A stretch of DNA of 64,000 bases from Casimicrobium huifangae (GTDB lineage Bacteria; Pseudomonadota; Gammaproteobacteria; Burkholderiales; Casimicrobiaceae). The translations under genes and the position numbers were made by a program. The DNA lies in contig NZ_CP041352.1 of assembly GCF_009746125.1 (NCBI RefSeq), positions 3,022,436-3,086,435 of the forward strand, read 5' to 3'. Each line of letters starts with the position of its first letter. Position 1 is the first letter of the stretch. The notes under the pieces were generated by a model, which did not search any database, was not told the origin of the DNA, and saw nothing but the letters and a program-made list of their open reading frames with translations. Positions 46,422-55,387 of this stretch are shown in pieces.

Positions 46422-46901
46422 ATGCCCTCCCTCTCCCCATCCGCGCAGAAAGTGCAAGACTGGCTCGCCGCCAACGGCAGCGCCGCACAAGTCATCGAGC
46501 TCGAACATCCCGGCCGCACCGCCGCCGAAGCCGCGGCACTGCTCAAGTGCGACGTTGCGCAGATCGCCAAAAGCATCATCTTCCGTAACGCGGCGGACGG
46601 CACATCGGTGCTGGTGATCACCAGCGGCGCCAACCGCGTCGACGAGAAGAAAGTCACGGCACTCACCGGCATCACGCTCGCCAAAGCCGACGCCAACTTC
46701 GTGCGAGAACAGACCGGCTACGCCATCGGCGGCGTGCCACCCATCGCCCACGCCAGACCCGGCACCATTGTCATGGACGAAGACCTGTTCCGCTTCGCTA
46801 CGGTGTTCCCGGCAGGCGGCACGCCGCATGCGATGTTTGAGGTTGCGACCGAGGAGTTGGGGCGGCTTAGTGGGGCGCGGGTGGGCGCGGTTCGTGTTTA
46901 G
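46422..46901 (+). CDS. YbaK/EbsC-type aminoacyl-tRNA deacylase
   Basis: 159 residues from the ATG at 46422. ELEHPGRTAAEAAALLKCDVAQIAKSIIFR and GYAIGGVPPIAHARPGTIVMDEDLFRFATVFPAGGTPHAMFEV carry the YbaK/ProX editing-domain pattern, including the conserved lysine and the GGxPP loop. Such proteins clear mischarged tRNA, most often Cys- or Ala-tRNA(Pro). Which tRNA this subfamily edits is not determined. No tRNA synthetase is adjacent. Confidence 0.88.
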   Translation: MPSLSPSAQKVQDWLAANGSAAQVIELEHPGRTAAEAAALLKCDVAQIAKSIIFRNAADGTSVLVITSGANRVDEKKVTALTGITLAKADANFVREQTGYAIGGVPPIAHARPGTIVMDEDLFRFATVFPAGGTPHAMFEVATEELGRLSGARVGAVRV

Positions 46902-46909
46902 AGCCGTAG

Positions 46910-46935
46910 GGTGGATGCGCGCAGCGCTATCCACC
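46910..46935. repeat. GGTGGAT...ATCCACC palindrome
   Basis: GGTGGAT (46910-46916) pairs with ATCCACC (46929-46935) around GCGCGCAGCGCT. It is a common type of dispersed proteobacterial repeat and lies eight bases after the YbaK stop. Confidence 0.6.
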
Positions 46936-46988
46936 AGGCAGCGGTGCCACGGAGCTCCGGATAACGCTATGTTTGTCCGGTCTACTAG

Positions 46989-47261
46989 CTATTTGCTCGC
47001 AACGTAAATTCCGGTCACGAAAACTGCTGCGAGCCACGCAGCAAAAATACCTGAAGCAAATCCTGGGTTCGCCAAAGTTATCGCGCCTCCCAGAAAACTG
47101 AGGGTAGCCAGAGCAAGTAGGTAACCTGCCGCCCAACGATTCTTCTTTGATGGAGTATTGTCCCCGTAGTGGGTCAACACTTTTGCATTCGGTTCGAAGC
47201 GCAGGATCGCCGACACAAGCAACAGCAATGCCCCGCCGATAAACATCACAATCATTGTCAT
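46989..47261 (-). CDS. Small predicted membrane protein, function unknown
   Basis: 90 residues with a strong ribosome-binding site (GGGAGGCGCT before the ATG at 47261). Three hydrophobic segments (MIVMFIGGALLLLVSAIL; WAAGYLLALATLSFLGGAITL; FAAWLAAVFVTGIYV) are joined by a polar loop with the charged pair FEPNAKVLTHYGDNTPSKKNR. I do not recognise the family. It lies between two short palindromic repeats. Confidence 0.72.
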   Translation of the reverse strand: MTMIVMFIGGALLLLVSAILRFEPNAKVLTHYGDNTPSKKNRWAAGYLLALATLSFLGGAITLANPGFASGIFAAWLAAVFVTGIYVASK

Positions 47262-47318
47262 AGCGCCTCCCTTTTCTCAGTTGCTACAGCATAAGCGAGA
47301 AGACATCTTACGCAAAAC

Positions 47319-47384
47319 GTAGGCTGGGTTGAAAACCCAGCGCGCCCCTCGGCAAGCAATTCGCTGGGTCGCGACCCAGCCTAC
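47319..47384. repeat. GTAGGCTGGGT inverted-repeat element
   Basis: 66 bp. The ends GTAGGCTGGGT and ACCCAGCCTAC are complementary over 11 bases, and each end itself folds (GGCTGGGTTGAAAACCCAGC; GCTGGGTCGCGACCCAGC). This wording is a frequent dispersed intergenic repeat in environmental proteobacteria. It sits just before the cytochrome c stop codon. Confidence 0.7.
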
Positions 47385-47394
47385 AAGATTGGTA

Positions 47395-47766
47395 CTACTT
47401 CAACGTCGCCAAATACTCCGCCAGATCAAGCCGATCTTTTGCTTCGTCTACCGAGTAGCCCATGCGCTGGCCCGGAATCAGGGCTTCGGGGTTGGTGAGC
47501 CAACGCTGCAGTAGCGCGACGTCCCACACGATCTTGCTGGCCTTCAGGGCGGACGAGTAGTCATAGTCCTTCACGCTGCCCGCCTTGCGGCCAACGACGC
47601 CGCGGTGTTTCGGGCCAACGCGATTTTCTTCAACACTGTGACAGCCGATGCAGCGATTTTCGTAGAGCGTCTTGCCGCGCACGGCATCTGCGGACACGCT
47701 GGTGCTGAGTGATGCGCTGAGCACCGCGAACGGCAACACGAGGATTAACGAGAGCTTCGTTGGCAT
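47395..47766 (-). CDS. Small periplasmic cytochrome c
   Basis: 123 residues from the ATG at 47766. A signal peptide (TKLSLILVLPFAVLSASLSTSVSA) precedes the mature protein. The single heme site is CIGCH, and the distal ligand is the methionine in PGQRMGYSV; the segment VGPKHRGVVGRKAG is usual in c5/c550-like class I cytochromes. It is a periplasmic electron carrier. No oxidase or dehydrogenase is next to it, so its partner is unknown. Confidence 0.9.
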   Translation of the reverse strand: MPTKLSLILVLPFAVLSASLSTSVSADAVRGKTLYENRCIGCHSVEENRVGPKHRGVVGRKAGSVKDYDYSSALKASKIVWDVALLQRWLTNPEALIPGQRMGYSVDEAKDRLDLAEYLATLK

Positions 47767-47791
47767 GGCGTTGACTTTCTGTGGCGAGAAT

Positions 47792-47822
47792 AAAAAAGGA
47801 CGACCGGGAAGAGCGGTCGTCC
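47792..47822 (-). terminator. Rho-independent terminator
   Basis: GGACGACCG (47798-47806) pairs with CGGTCGTCC (47814-47822), and on the minus strand the hairpin ends in six T residues. It lies upstream of cytochrome c and downstream of the ferritin-like gene, so it ends the latter transcript. Confidence 0.88.
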
Positions 47823-47882
47823 AGCGGGGAGAGGCGTCGAGCAATTGATCCGTTCCGACTGCCCTGCGGTGTGTCGTTCATG

Positions 47883-47911
47883 GTTCGACAAGCTCACCAC
47901 GAACGGAGGTG
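47883..47911. repeat. TTCGACAAGCTCACCACGAACGG repeat fragment
   Basis: GTTCGACAAGCTCACCACGA is a very widespread dispersed repeat sequence in environmental bacterial genomes. A second related piece (GGGCGAAGTCGAAGGGTCAC) follows at about 47937. They lie between the ferritin-like gene and the terminator. Confidence 0.5.
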
Positions 47912-47988
47912 AGTGGTGAGTGCAGCCTTTAGTCCTGGGCGAAGTCGAAGGGTCACCGCGAATGGAAGTGCTAGTTGAGGCTACTGAG

Positions 47989-48591
47989 TTACGCGCCGAA
48001 CGAAAGCGCCATCGCGGGCAACGGCCGGCCCAGCGCGTTGGCGAGGATCGACCAGTGCATCGTCTCGTCGGCTGCGAGGCGGGCGGCGACTTTGGCGAGC
48101 GCCGTGTCCTTGAACGACGGGATCACGCCGAGGTAGGCGTTGGTGGCGCCCAATTCCAGGCGAGCGGCGAGATCGAGCACGTCGGCCTGATTCTTGAGCG
48201 CACCGGCGTTCAGTGCCTTCGCATAGTCGTCGAGCTTCTTTTCTTCGACCGGCTTGCCGCCAAGCTTCTGGATGGTGGCGATCAGCGCGTCGCGATGCGC
48301 CTTGTGGTGCGACTGGAACGACACCGCAATGTCGAGCACCGGCTTCTGCAGCAAGCCACTACTGGCACCGAGCTGGTAGGCGTTGATCGCTTCGTGCTCC
48401 AACCCGAGCGCGACGTTCAAGATGCCGACGTCGGCCGCGGTATTGCCCGCCATGCCTTGTCCGGCTTGCGCCAGCGCACTGTTGCCAGCAAGCAGCGCCA
48501 CGGTGCTTGCGGAGAGCGTTGCGGTGGTAGCCAGAAAGCGGCGGCGTGACGAAACACGTGACGACGCCTCGCCATTGACGATAGTGTTCAT
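47989..48591 (-). CDS. Ferritin-like protein with Tat signal peptide
   Basis: 200 residues from the ATG at 48591. The N-terminus has a twin-arginine motif (SSRRRFLATTATLS) and a hydrophobic segment ending ALAQA, so the protein is exported folded. The mature part has the helices of the ferritin-like superfamily with GLEHEAINAYQLGASSGLL, SFQSHHKAHRDALIATI, RLELGATNAYLG and LAADETMHWSILANALG, with repeated Glu/His ligands that could hold two metals. It is similar to the DUF4439/dessication-type ferritin-like proteins. The metal and function are unproven. Confidence 0.85.
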   Translation of the reverse strand: MNTIVNGEASSRVSSRRRFLATTATLSASTVALLAGNSALAQAGQGMAGNTAADVGILNVALGLEHEAINAYQLGASSGLLQKPVLDIAVSFQSHHKAHRDALIATIQKLGGKPVEEKKLDDYAKALNAGALKNQADVLDLAARLELGATNAYLGVIPSFKDTALAKVAARLAADETMHWSILANALGRPLPAMALSFGA

Positions 48592-48669
48592 GTTGCACTC
48601 CTTGTGCGTGGGGAAAGTTGGTTGACGCCGTGCCTTACGCATGCCGTTGGCATCCGGTTTTGTTATGCA

Positions 48670-48809
48670 TGCAAGCCTCCCCTGCAACGCAGGGGAGGTG
48701 TCGCAGAGCGACGGAGGGGTTGGTCGCCTTATCGCCGTGCTTGCGTGACGCCACCTACCCCTCTGTCGGCTGCGCCGACATCTCCCCCGCCGCGCAGGGG
48801 CAACTTGCA
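48670..48809. repeat. 140-bp composite inverted-repeat element
   Basis: TGCAAGCCTCCCCTGC at the left (48670) is complementary at most positions to GCAGGGGCAACTTGCA at the right end. The left end also folds on itself (CCTCCCCTGC with GCAGGGGAGG). Inner GAGGGGT and ACCCCTC also pair. The element fills the divergent interval before the acetyltransferase gene, without a coding frame. Confidence 0.7.
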
Positions 48810-48835
48810 CGGCTTGTTTCGTTATCATTTTGTGT

Positions 48836-49318
48836 ATGACTACATTTGCAATCACCACCGCCACCCGCGATGACGTTCGCGATATCGAAGCGCTCGTGCG
48901 CGAGCTTGCCGTTTACGAAAAGCTGGAACACCTGATGGTCAGCACGCCGGCTGACTTCGAGCGTGAACTGTTTGGGCCGAACGCGGTGATCGAGTGCATC
49001 ATGGCTAAGGAGGATGGCCGCGCCGTGGGCTTTGCGCTGTACTTCCACAATTTCTCCACCTTCCTCGGGCGTCGCGGGCTGTACCTTGAAGACCTGTTCG
49101 TCAAGCCGGAATGTCGCGGCAAAGGTTACGGCAAGGCATTGCTGGTGCGACTCGCGCAGATCGCGGTGGAGCGCAATTGCGGGCGCTTCGAGTGGAGCGT
49201 GCTGGACTGGAACCAGCCTTCGATCGATTTCTACGAGGCGATGGGCGCGAAGATACTGCCCGACTGGCGAATTGTGCGCACTACCGGTGATTCACTGGCC
49301 GCGCTGGCGGCGAAGTGA
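48836..49318 (+). CDS. GNAT N-acetyltransferase (spermidine/spermine acetyltransferase-like)
   Basis: 160 residues from the ATG at 48836. The acetyl-CoA loop is VKPECRGKGYGKALLVRLAQIA, with the usual R/Q-x-x-G-x-G/A form, and YLEDLFV precedes it. EWSVLDWNQPSIDFYEAMGA is the end typical of the SAT1 group. The substrate is an amine or amino acid that cannot be named from sequence. The next gene, another GNAT, starts 15 bases downstream. Confidence 0.88.
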   Translation: MTTFAITTATRDDVRDIEALVRELAVYEKLEHLMVSTPADFERELFGPNAVIECIMAKEDGRAVGFALYFHNFSTFLGRRGLYLEDLFVKPECRGKGYGKALLVRLAQIAVERNCGRFEWSVLDWNQPSIDFYEAMGAKILPDWRIVRTTGDSLAALAAK

Positions 49319-49333
49319 GCCGCACATGAAGGG

Positions 49334-49918
49334 ATGACAGCAATGACGATGCGTATCGTCCGGCCAACACTTGACCACCTGCCTGCCTACGTTGCTGCGC
49401 TGCGTCAGGGCTATTCGCCCGACAACGTGCGCGGCGCTGTCGCGGCGCAGGAGATACTTGCCCGCATCGACGCCGATGCAACACGGTTCATCGACAGCAT
49501 GGAAGACCGCGAGGCGAAAGGCCCGCTGGTGACCCTGCCCGACGGCAGTCAGGTCAACCGCATTCCGGGCTTCAACCGGTGGATGTGGGACGATGATCCG
49601 GAAGCGCCGTTCTGCGGCAGTATCAGCGCGCGCTGGCAGCCCGGCACCGCAGCGCTACCGCGGCATGTGCTGGGCCACGTCGGCTACTCGGTGGTGCCGT
49701 GGAAGCGCCAGCGCGGGTACGCAACACAGGCGCTAACGCAGATGCTGCTGGAAATTCGCGAGCTCGGTTTGCCGCATATCGACATCACCACCGACCCCGA
49801 CAATCTGCCGTCGCAACGCGTGATCCTGGCCAACGGTGGCGTGTTCGTGGAAGCGTTCACCAAGCCGGCGGCGTTCGGCAACCATGCCGGGTTTCTGTAT
49901 CGGATCGCGCTCGCCTGA
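49334..49918 (+). CDS. GNAT-family N-acetyltransferase
   Basis: 194 residues; ATG codons at 49334, 49343 and 49349 are all possible, and GAAGGG best fits the start at 49343. HVLGHVGYSVVPWKRQRGYATQALTQMLLEI contains the acetyl-CoA pocket (R-x-R-G-Y-A), followed by ITTDPDNLPSQRVILANGGVF, the usual Asn-x-x-S motif. It differs from the preceding GNAT in sequence, so this is co-location rather than duplication. Substrate unknown. Confidence 0.87.
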   Translation: MTAMTMRIVRPTLDHLPAYVAALRQGYSPDNVRGAVAAQEILARIDADATRFIDSMEDREAKGPLVTLPDGSQVNRIPGFNRWMWDDDPEAPFCGSISARWQPGTAALPRHVLGHVGYSVVPWKRQRGYATQALTQMLLEIRELGLPHIDITTDPDNLPSQRVILANGGVFVEAFTKPAAFGNHAGFLYRIALA

Positions 49919-49930
49919 GCACGAGAAATC

Positions 49931-50869
49931 TCAGCGACTGAAGTAGTCACGCACCGACAGGGTGTACTGCGTGCCGCTGATGGCGATCTCGGCCGGTGCG
50001 CCCATCGGCAGTGTCACTTTCGCCGGAATGTGGCCAAACGGGAAGCCAGTCAGCACCGGGCACGGCGCGATTTCGCGCAGGGTTTCGATCGCCTCGACCA
50101 GACTGTACGGATAGCGCATGCCGGCGGCCGGTTCGCAGTCGGTAAACGCGCCCAGGATGATCGCGCGCTGGCGGTCGAGAATACCGGCGTGCTTGAGCTG
50201 CCAGAACATCCGTTCCACGCGATAGGGCGCCTCGCCAATGTCTTCCAGCAGCAGGATGCCGTCGTCGATCTGCGGCATGAAGGGCGTGCCGACCAGGTGA
50301 GTGATCATCGCCAGATTGGTGCCCCACAGCGTGCCGCGCACGGCGCCATTGCCGTGATCGACGTCGCTGGTTGCGGTCGGGTAGACGTAGCGATCCGACG
50401 ACAGCAGCGCGACGAAGTGACGTTCGGCAAAGTTCCTCGCGTCGTCGTTCTCGGTCTGCGCAAACTCGCCGGCAGTCACCGGCCCGGCGAAGGTGACATA
50501 GTTCGCACGCGCCAGCGCGGCGAGAGAAAAGGCGGTCACGTCGCTGTAGCCGCAAAACACTTTTCGGGATGCAGCGACGTCGCTCCAGTCGATGCGATCC
50601 AGCAGACGCGAAAGTCCATAGCCGCCACGCGCAAACAGCACCACGTCGGCCTCGCTCGCCAGCGCCCGATGCAGCGACGTCAACCGTTGGCCATCGTCGC
50701 CCGCGAAGTAGCGCCACTGTGCGGTGGCGTCAATTTCATCGTCAATGTGGGTGCCGAGCAGCGCGAGCCGCTCGCGGCCACGGCGCAGGCGCTCTGCATC
50801 GACGCTGCCGGAGAGCGCGATGGTTGCGAAGGCAAAGGGAATGGCGGGGCGTGACGGGCAGATCGACAA
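49931..50869 (-). CDS. S66-family LD-carboxypeptidase / MccF-like peptidase
   Basis: 312 residues from a TTG start at 50869, with AAGAGA upstream. The serine nucleophile is in the turn VFCGYSDVTA, and VVLFARGGYGLSRLLD and GILLLEDIGEAPYRVERMFWQL with the conserved glutamate are typical of S66 peptidases (LdcA, MccF). It either trims murein tetrapeptides in recycling or cleaves peptide-nucleotide antibiotics; sequence alone does not decide. The usual N-terminal GD motif is shortened. Confidence 0.88.
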   Translation of the reverse strand: MSICPSRPAIPFAFATIALSGSVDAERLRRGRERLALLGTHIDDEIDATAQWRYFAGDDGQRLTSLHRALASEADVVLFARGGYGLSRLLDRIDWSDVAASRKVFCGYSDVTAFSLAALARANYVTFAGPVTAGEFAQTENDDARNFAERHFVALLSSDRYVYPTATSDVDHGNGAVRGTLWGTNLAMITHLVGTPFMPQIDDGILLLEDIGEAPYRVERMFWQLKHAGILDRQRAIILGAFTDCEPAAGMRYPYSLVEAIETLREIAPCPVLTGFPFGHIPAKVTLPMGAPAEIAISGTQYTLSVRDYFSR

Positions 50870-51041
50870 GGAATTCTCTTAGTCGGTGACGACAACGATA
50901 CGACAAGCGTATCAGCGTGGTTGTTTTGTGACGCAAATCACCAAGCCAGCGGGCGCGCTGTGGGATATTAGGACGACGGCGGACTCAATGCACCTGCCGC
51001 CTGTCTCCGATTGGTACTCCAGCCACAAGGCTCGCTGACGC

Positions 51042-52211
51042 ATGCACACGAAGCCACTCCCCGCAACCCGCACGGGAATCCGTCTCCGCCAACTGGCGAT
51101 GCTGTGTTCGTTGCCGCTGCTGGGCTTGCTCCACACGACGAGTGTGGGCGCGCAAGCGCCACAGCCGCCCATCTTCATCGGGCAAAGTATCGCCACCTCG
51201 GGTAGTCTGGCCGAGCATGGTCGCGGCATCGTGCTTGGCGTGCTGGCGCACATCGAGGAATTCAACCGCGCGGGCGGTGTTGTCGGCCGTCACATCGAGC
51301 TGCGCACATTGGATGATGCCGGTGACAGCGCCAAAGCTACTGCCAATAGCCGTTCGCTGGCCGCCATGCCGGACGTACTGGCACTGTTCTCTGGCGCTGA
51401 GGGCGGGCCCTGCGTGGCTGGACTGCAGGTGGCCACGGAGCTGAAGATCCCGCAGGTTGGCTGCGCGGCCGGCTCCCCTGATCTGCGCGAGCCATTCAAC
51501 CGCTACAGCTTTCCGATCCGCGCAGCACACTACAACGAGTTCGAGCGCCTGATTGCCAGTGCGTTGCAGCTCGGCGAGAAACGTATTGGTTTTCTTTACT
51601 CGCCCAACCCCAATGGCGAAAAGCACCTGGCCAACGTACGCAAGCTGCTCGCGGCCAAAGGCGAGACACTGGCGCTGGCACTTCCGCTTGATGCCAAAGC
51701 AACACCCGAAGAACTGGCGAAGAAAATTTTTGACGCGAAGATCGACGTCGTGTTCAACCACGGCAGCTACAGCACGATCGCGGCGATCTTCAAGGCCGAC
51801 CGCAAATTCGAGCGGCAGACGCGCTTCATGGCGGTCAACTCGGGCGCGCAGCAGATGGTGAAGCTGCTCGGCGAGGACGCGCGCGGACTGGTGTTCACCC
51901 AGGTAGTGCCGTTCCCTTGGGCACGCACCCCCAATATCGTGCGCGACTATCGCGTCGCGCTGGAGAAGGTGGCACCGAAGGCGGAGCCGAGTTTCAGTTC
52001 ACTGGAGGGCTACATCAACGCGCGCGTGCTGACGCTGGCGCTGCAGCGTGCAGGGCCACGCGTAACGCGCGAATCACTGGTGAGTGCGCTGGAGGGTTTG
52101 CGTGAGACTGATCTTGGCGGATTGCGGCTGCGCTACGGCCCGAATGACCGTACCGGGCTGAGCTACGTCGATACCGTCGTAGTCAAAGGCAACGGACAGT
52201 TCGTGCACTGA
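51042..52211 (+). CDS. Branched-chain amino-acid-type ABC transporter substrate-binding protein
   Basis: 389 residues with a long signal region (LRQLAMLCSLPLLGLLHTTSVGAQ). The mature part is a Peripla_BP_6 type I fold: PIFIGQSIATSGSLAEHGRGIVLGVLAHIEEFNRAGGVVGRHIELRTLDD, then SPNPNGEKHLANVRKLL and SSLEGYINARVLTLAL. This is the LivJ family, but no permease or ATPase genes are beside it, so it is an orphan binding protein that may feed a system elsewhere. Ligand unknown. Confidence 0.88.
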   Translation: MHTKPLPATRTGIRLRQLAMLCSLPLLGLLHTTSVGAQAPQPPIFIGQSIATSGSLAEHGRGIVLGVLAHIEEFNRAGGVVGRHIELRTLDDAGDSAKATANSRSLAAMPDVLALFSGAEGGPCVAGLQVATELKIPQVGCAAGSPDLREPFNRYSFPIRAAHYNEFERLIASALQLGEKRIGFLYSPNPNGEKHLANVRKLLAAKGETLALALPLDAKATPEELAKKIFDAKIDVVFNHGSYSTIAAIFKADRKFERQTRFMAVNSGAQQMVKLLGEDARGLVFTQVVPFPWARTPNIVRDYRVALEKVAPKAEPSFSSLEGYINARVLTLALQRAGPRVTRESLVSALEGLRETDLGGLRLRYGPNDRTGLSYVDTVVVKGNGQFVH

Positions 52212-52264
52212 CACCGCACTGCGGTGAGGGAGCGGCCAGCGCCGCTCCGTCTGCCTGCGACGGG

Positions 52265-55120
52265 TCAGCCGAGGTTCTTGCGCTGCGCGGTGATCTTTTC
52301 CAGCGTGGCGCTGAAACCGGCAAGACGTTCCTTCTCCTGAGCGACCACCGCCGCCGGTGCCTTGTCAGCAAAGGCCGGGTTGCCGAGCTTGGCGGTGGCC
52401 TTGGTGACTTCGGCCGTCAGGCGGGCAATCTCCTTGTCGAGGCGGGCGCGTTCGGCCACCGGATCAACCTTGATTTCGAGCATCAACCGGAAGTCACCAA
52501 CCACCTGCACAGGGGCGTCGTTAGCTGGCAGCGCGTCAACAATGCGCACTTCCGAAAGCTTCGCCAGCGCGGCGAGATAAGGCGCGAATTCGCGCAGCGT
52601 TACCGCATCTCCCGTCGCGATTAGAGGTACGCGTTCTGCCGGCGAGATCTTCATCGTGCTGCGCAGCGTGCGGCACGAGGTGACCAATTCCTTGAGCACC
52701 GCCATCTTTGCATTCGCCTCGGCGCTGATGCGTTCGGCGCCGTACTTCGGGAACGGCTGGGTGCTGATTGACGCGCCAGACTTGCCCGCCAGCGGTGCCA
52801 CCTTTTGCCACAGCTCCTCGCTGATGAAAGGCATGATCGGGTGCGCCAGACGCAGTGTGGCTTCCAGCTCGCGTACCAGCACGCTGCGGGTGCCGCGTGC
52901 GGCGGCGGCATTGCCTGCCTTGTCGGCATCAGTGATTTGCACCTTGGCGCATTCCACATACCAGTCGCAGTATTCGTCCCACACGAACTCGTAGAGCGCC
53001 TTGGCGGCGAAATCAAAGCGGTAGCTGTCGAGGCCTTCGGCGATGTCGCGCTTGGCGATCTGCAGGCGGCCGAGCAGCCAGCGGTCGACGAACGACAGGC
53101 TCTGCTCGCCGCCGTCAATGCCGCAATCTTTGCCTTCCACATTCATCAGCACAAAGCGGGTGGCGTTCCACAGTTTGTTGCAGAAGTTGCGGTAGCCCTC
53201 GCAGCGGCTCAGGTCGAAGTTAAGCGTCATCGACATGTTGCTCAGCGACGCGAAAGTGAAGCGCACCGCGTCGGCGCCGTAAGCCGGGATGCCGGTCGGG
53301 AAGTTCTTGCGGATGTACTTCTCCGCCTTCTCCTTGTGCGACGCGAGCATCAGGCCAGTGGTGGACTTGGCCACCAGTGGCTCCAGCTCAATGCCATCAA
53401 GCAGGTCGATCGGGTCAAGCACATTTCCCTTCGATTTGCTCATCTTGTTGCCTTCGGCGTCGCGCACCATCGCATTGATGTAGACGTCGCGGAAGGGCAC
53501 TTTGTCAGTAAAGTGCAGCGTCATCATCACCATGCGGGCGACCCAGAAGAAGATGATGTCGTTGCCGGTGACGAGCACGTTGCTCGGCAAATACGCGCTG
53601 TCCTTTTCAAAGCGCGCCTGGTCTGGCCAGCCGAGCGTGGTGTGACACACCAGCGCGGAGGAGAACCAGGTGTCGAGCACGTCCGGGTCACGCGTGAGTG
53701 GTTTGCCGCCACTCTGCTTCAGTGCATCGGTCTCGCTGCGTGCGACATAAACCTTGCCATCGGCGTCGTACCACGCCGGAATCTGATGCCCCCACCAGAG
53801 CTGGCGCGAGATGCACCAGTCCTGGATGTTCTCCAGCCAGTGGTTGTAGGTCTGCGCCCAGTGTTCGGGGAAGAAGCGGATGTCACCCTTCTTCACCGCT
53901 TCCAGCGCGCGGCCGGCAAGGCCCTTCTCGTGCTTCGCGGTCGGCTTGCTGGTGGCGACAAACCACTGATCGGTGAGCATCGGTTCGACGATCTGGCCGG
54001 TGCGCTCGCACACCGGCACCATGTGCTTGTGCGGCACGGCCTTTTCGAGGAAGCCCTGCGCTTCGAGGTCTCTCAGCACCGCCTTGCGCGCATCGAAACG
54101 GTCCATGCCCTGATAGGCCTTGGGGCCGTTCTCGTTGACGTGGGCGTCGAGCGTGAAGATGGTGATCAGCGGCAGGTTGTGCCGCAGCGAGCAGGCGTAG
54201 TCGTTGAAGTCGTGGGCACCGGTGATCTTCACGCAGCCGGAGCCGAATTCGCGATCAACGAAATCATCCGCGATGATCGGAATGCTGCGATTCATCAGCG
54301 GGATGTCGACCATCTTGCCGATCAGATGCTTGTAACGCTCGTCCTCGGGATGCACCGCGAGAGCGCCGTCGGCCATCATCGTTTCCGGCCGCGTGGTGGC
54401 GATGTGCATGCCCCGGACGCCGTCGATCGGGCCGTGCGTGAACGGGTAGAGGATGTGCCACATGTGGCCGTCGCGCTCGACCGATTCCACTTCGAGATCG
54501 CTCACGGCGGACTGCAGCACCGGGTCCCAGTTCACCAGGCGCTTTCCGCGGTAGATGAGCCCTTCCTCGAACAGTTTGACGAACGTCTCCACCACGCCTT
54601 TCGACATGTGGCTGTCCATCGTGAAGTAGCCCTGGTTGGCGCCGCTGGCATCAGCGAAGCTCCAGTTGGCCGACGCGCCGAGGCGACGCATCTGCCGAGT
54701 GATGGTGGAGCCGGATTGCTCCTTCCACTGCCACACGCGTTTGGTAAATTCATCGCGGCCGAGGTCGTGGCGCGAGCTGCCTTGCGCCTGCAACTGCCGC
54801 TCCACGACGATCTGCGTGGCGATGCCGGCGTGATCGGTGCCAACGACCCAGTTGGTGTTGTCGCCCTTCATCCGGTGGTAGCGGATCATGGTGTCCATCA
54901 GCGTCTGCTGGAAGGCGTGGCCCATGTGCAGCGTGCCAGTCACGTTCGGTGGCGGCAACTGGATGGTGTAGCCCGGCTTCGACGCGTCGCCACTGGGGAC
55001 GAAATAGCCCGCGCTCTCCCAGACCGGATACCACCTGGATTCAATGGCTTTCGGTTCGAATGACTTGGAGAGGGAATCGAGCGCGCTTTGGGCGGCCGGG
55101 CTGTTGGCAGTGGCGGACAT
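52265..55120 (-). CDS. valS: Valyl-tRNA synthetase
   Basis: 951 residues, the full length for the enzyme. The class I signatures are HMGH (residues 65-68 in [16 protein letters not shown]) and KMSKS (559-563). The editing domain (about 200-350) contains [17 protein letters not shown]. The last 70 residues form the valine-type coiled-coil arm ([19 protein letters not shown]). The gene precedes holC/pepA region genes in the order common to beta- and gammaproteobacteria. Repeat copy E lies upstream of its start. Confidence 0.97.
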   Translation of the reverse strand: MSATANSPAAQSALDSLSKSFEPKAIESRWYPVWESAGYFVPSGDASKPGYTIQLPPPNVTGTLHMGHAFQQTLMDTMIRYHRMKGDNTNWVVGTDHAGIATQIVVERQLQAQGSSRHDLGRDEFTKRVWQWKEQSGSTITRQMRRLGASANWSFADASGANQGYFTMDSHMSKGVVETFVKLFEEGLIYRGKRLVNWDPVLQSAVSDLEVESVERDGHMWHILYPFTHGPIDGVRGMHIATTRPETMMADGALAVHPEDERYKHLIGKMVDIPLMNRSIPIIADDFVDREFGSGCVKITGAHDFNDYACSLRHNLPLITIFTLDAHVNENGPKAYQGMDRFDARKAVLRDLEAQGFLEKAVPHKHMVPVCERTGQIVEPMLTDQWFVATSKPTAKHEKGLAGRALEAVKKGDIRFFPEHWAQTYNHWLENIQDWCISRQLWWGHQIPAWYDADGKVYVARSETDALKQSGGKPLTRDPDVLDTWFSSALVCHTTLGWPDQARFEKDSAYLPSNVLVTGNDIIFFWVARMVMMTLHFTDKVPFRDVYINAMVRDAEGNKMSKSKGNVLDPIDLLDGIELEPLVAKSTTGLMLASHKEKAEKYIRKNFPTGIPAYGADAVRFTFASLSNMSMTLNFDLSRCEGYRNFCNKLWNATRFVLMNVEGKDCGIDGGEQSLSFVDRWLLGRLQIAKRDIAEGLDSYRFDFAAKALYEFVWDEYCDWYVECAKVQITDADKAGNAAAARGTRSVLVRELEATLRLAHPIMPFISEELWQKVAPLAGKSGASISTQPFPKYGAERISAEANAKMAVLKELVTSCRTLRSTMKISPAERVPLIATGDAVTLREFAPYLAALAKLSEVRIVDALPANDAPVQVVGDFRLMLEIKVDPVAERARLDKEIARLTAEVTKATAKLGNPAFADKAPAAVVAQEKERLAGFSATLEKITAQRKNLG

Positions 55121-55192
55121 GGCGACAAAAACGCCGCGACGGGCGCGGCAGCATTGAATTAGCGGAAGCGAAAATTGTAACCGCGAGAGTTA

Positions 55193-55310
55193 CAGCTTTT
55201 CCGTAAAAGCTTTATCCAATAAGGGCGAGATCGCCAATTTTTTCAAAAGTCGATATTTGCCGTTTTACCGCTCGCAGCCCAATTTTAATAAGGATTTCAA
55301 CAAAAAGCTG
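55193..55310. repeat. Intergenic imperfect palindrome family, copy E
   Basis: 118 bp between valS and a hypothetical gene, both on the minus strand. Ends CAGCTTTT and AAAAGCTG are perfectly complementary over eight bases; GGGC pairs with GCCC; ATCC pairs with GGAT; the centre reads AAAAGTCGATATTT. Its own reverse complement aligns to the forward strand of copy F, so the element is a full-length palindrome. Confidence 0.92.
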
Positions 55311-55387
55311 CACGCCTCGATGTGCGGTGCGTTGACCGAGCCTGATTGGCAGCGGCGGTTTCAACGCCCTGCCACCCAAGACGCGAC

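Noticed and set aside
52805-55063. 752-codon open frame on the plus strand
   Set aside because: It lies antisense to valS, whose synthetase motifs are intact; the frame is open only because of GC-biased codon use and its protein has no recognisable motif.
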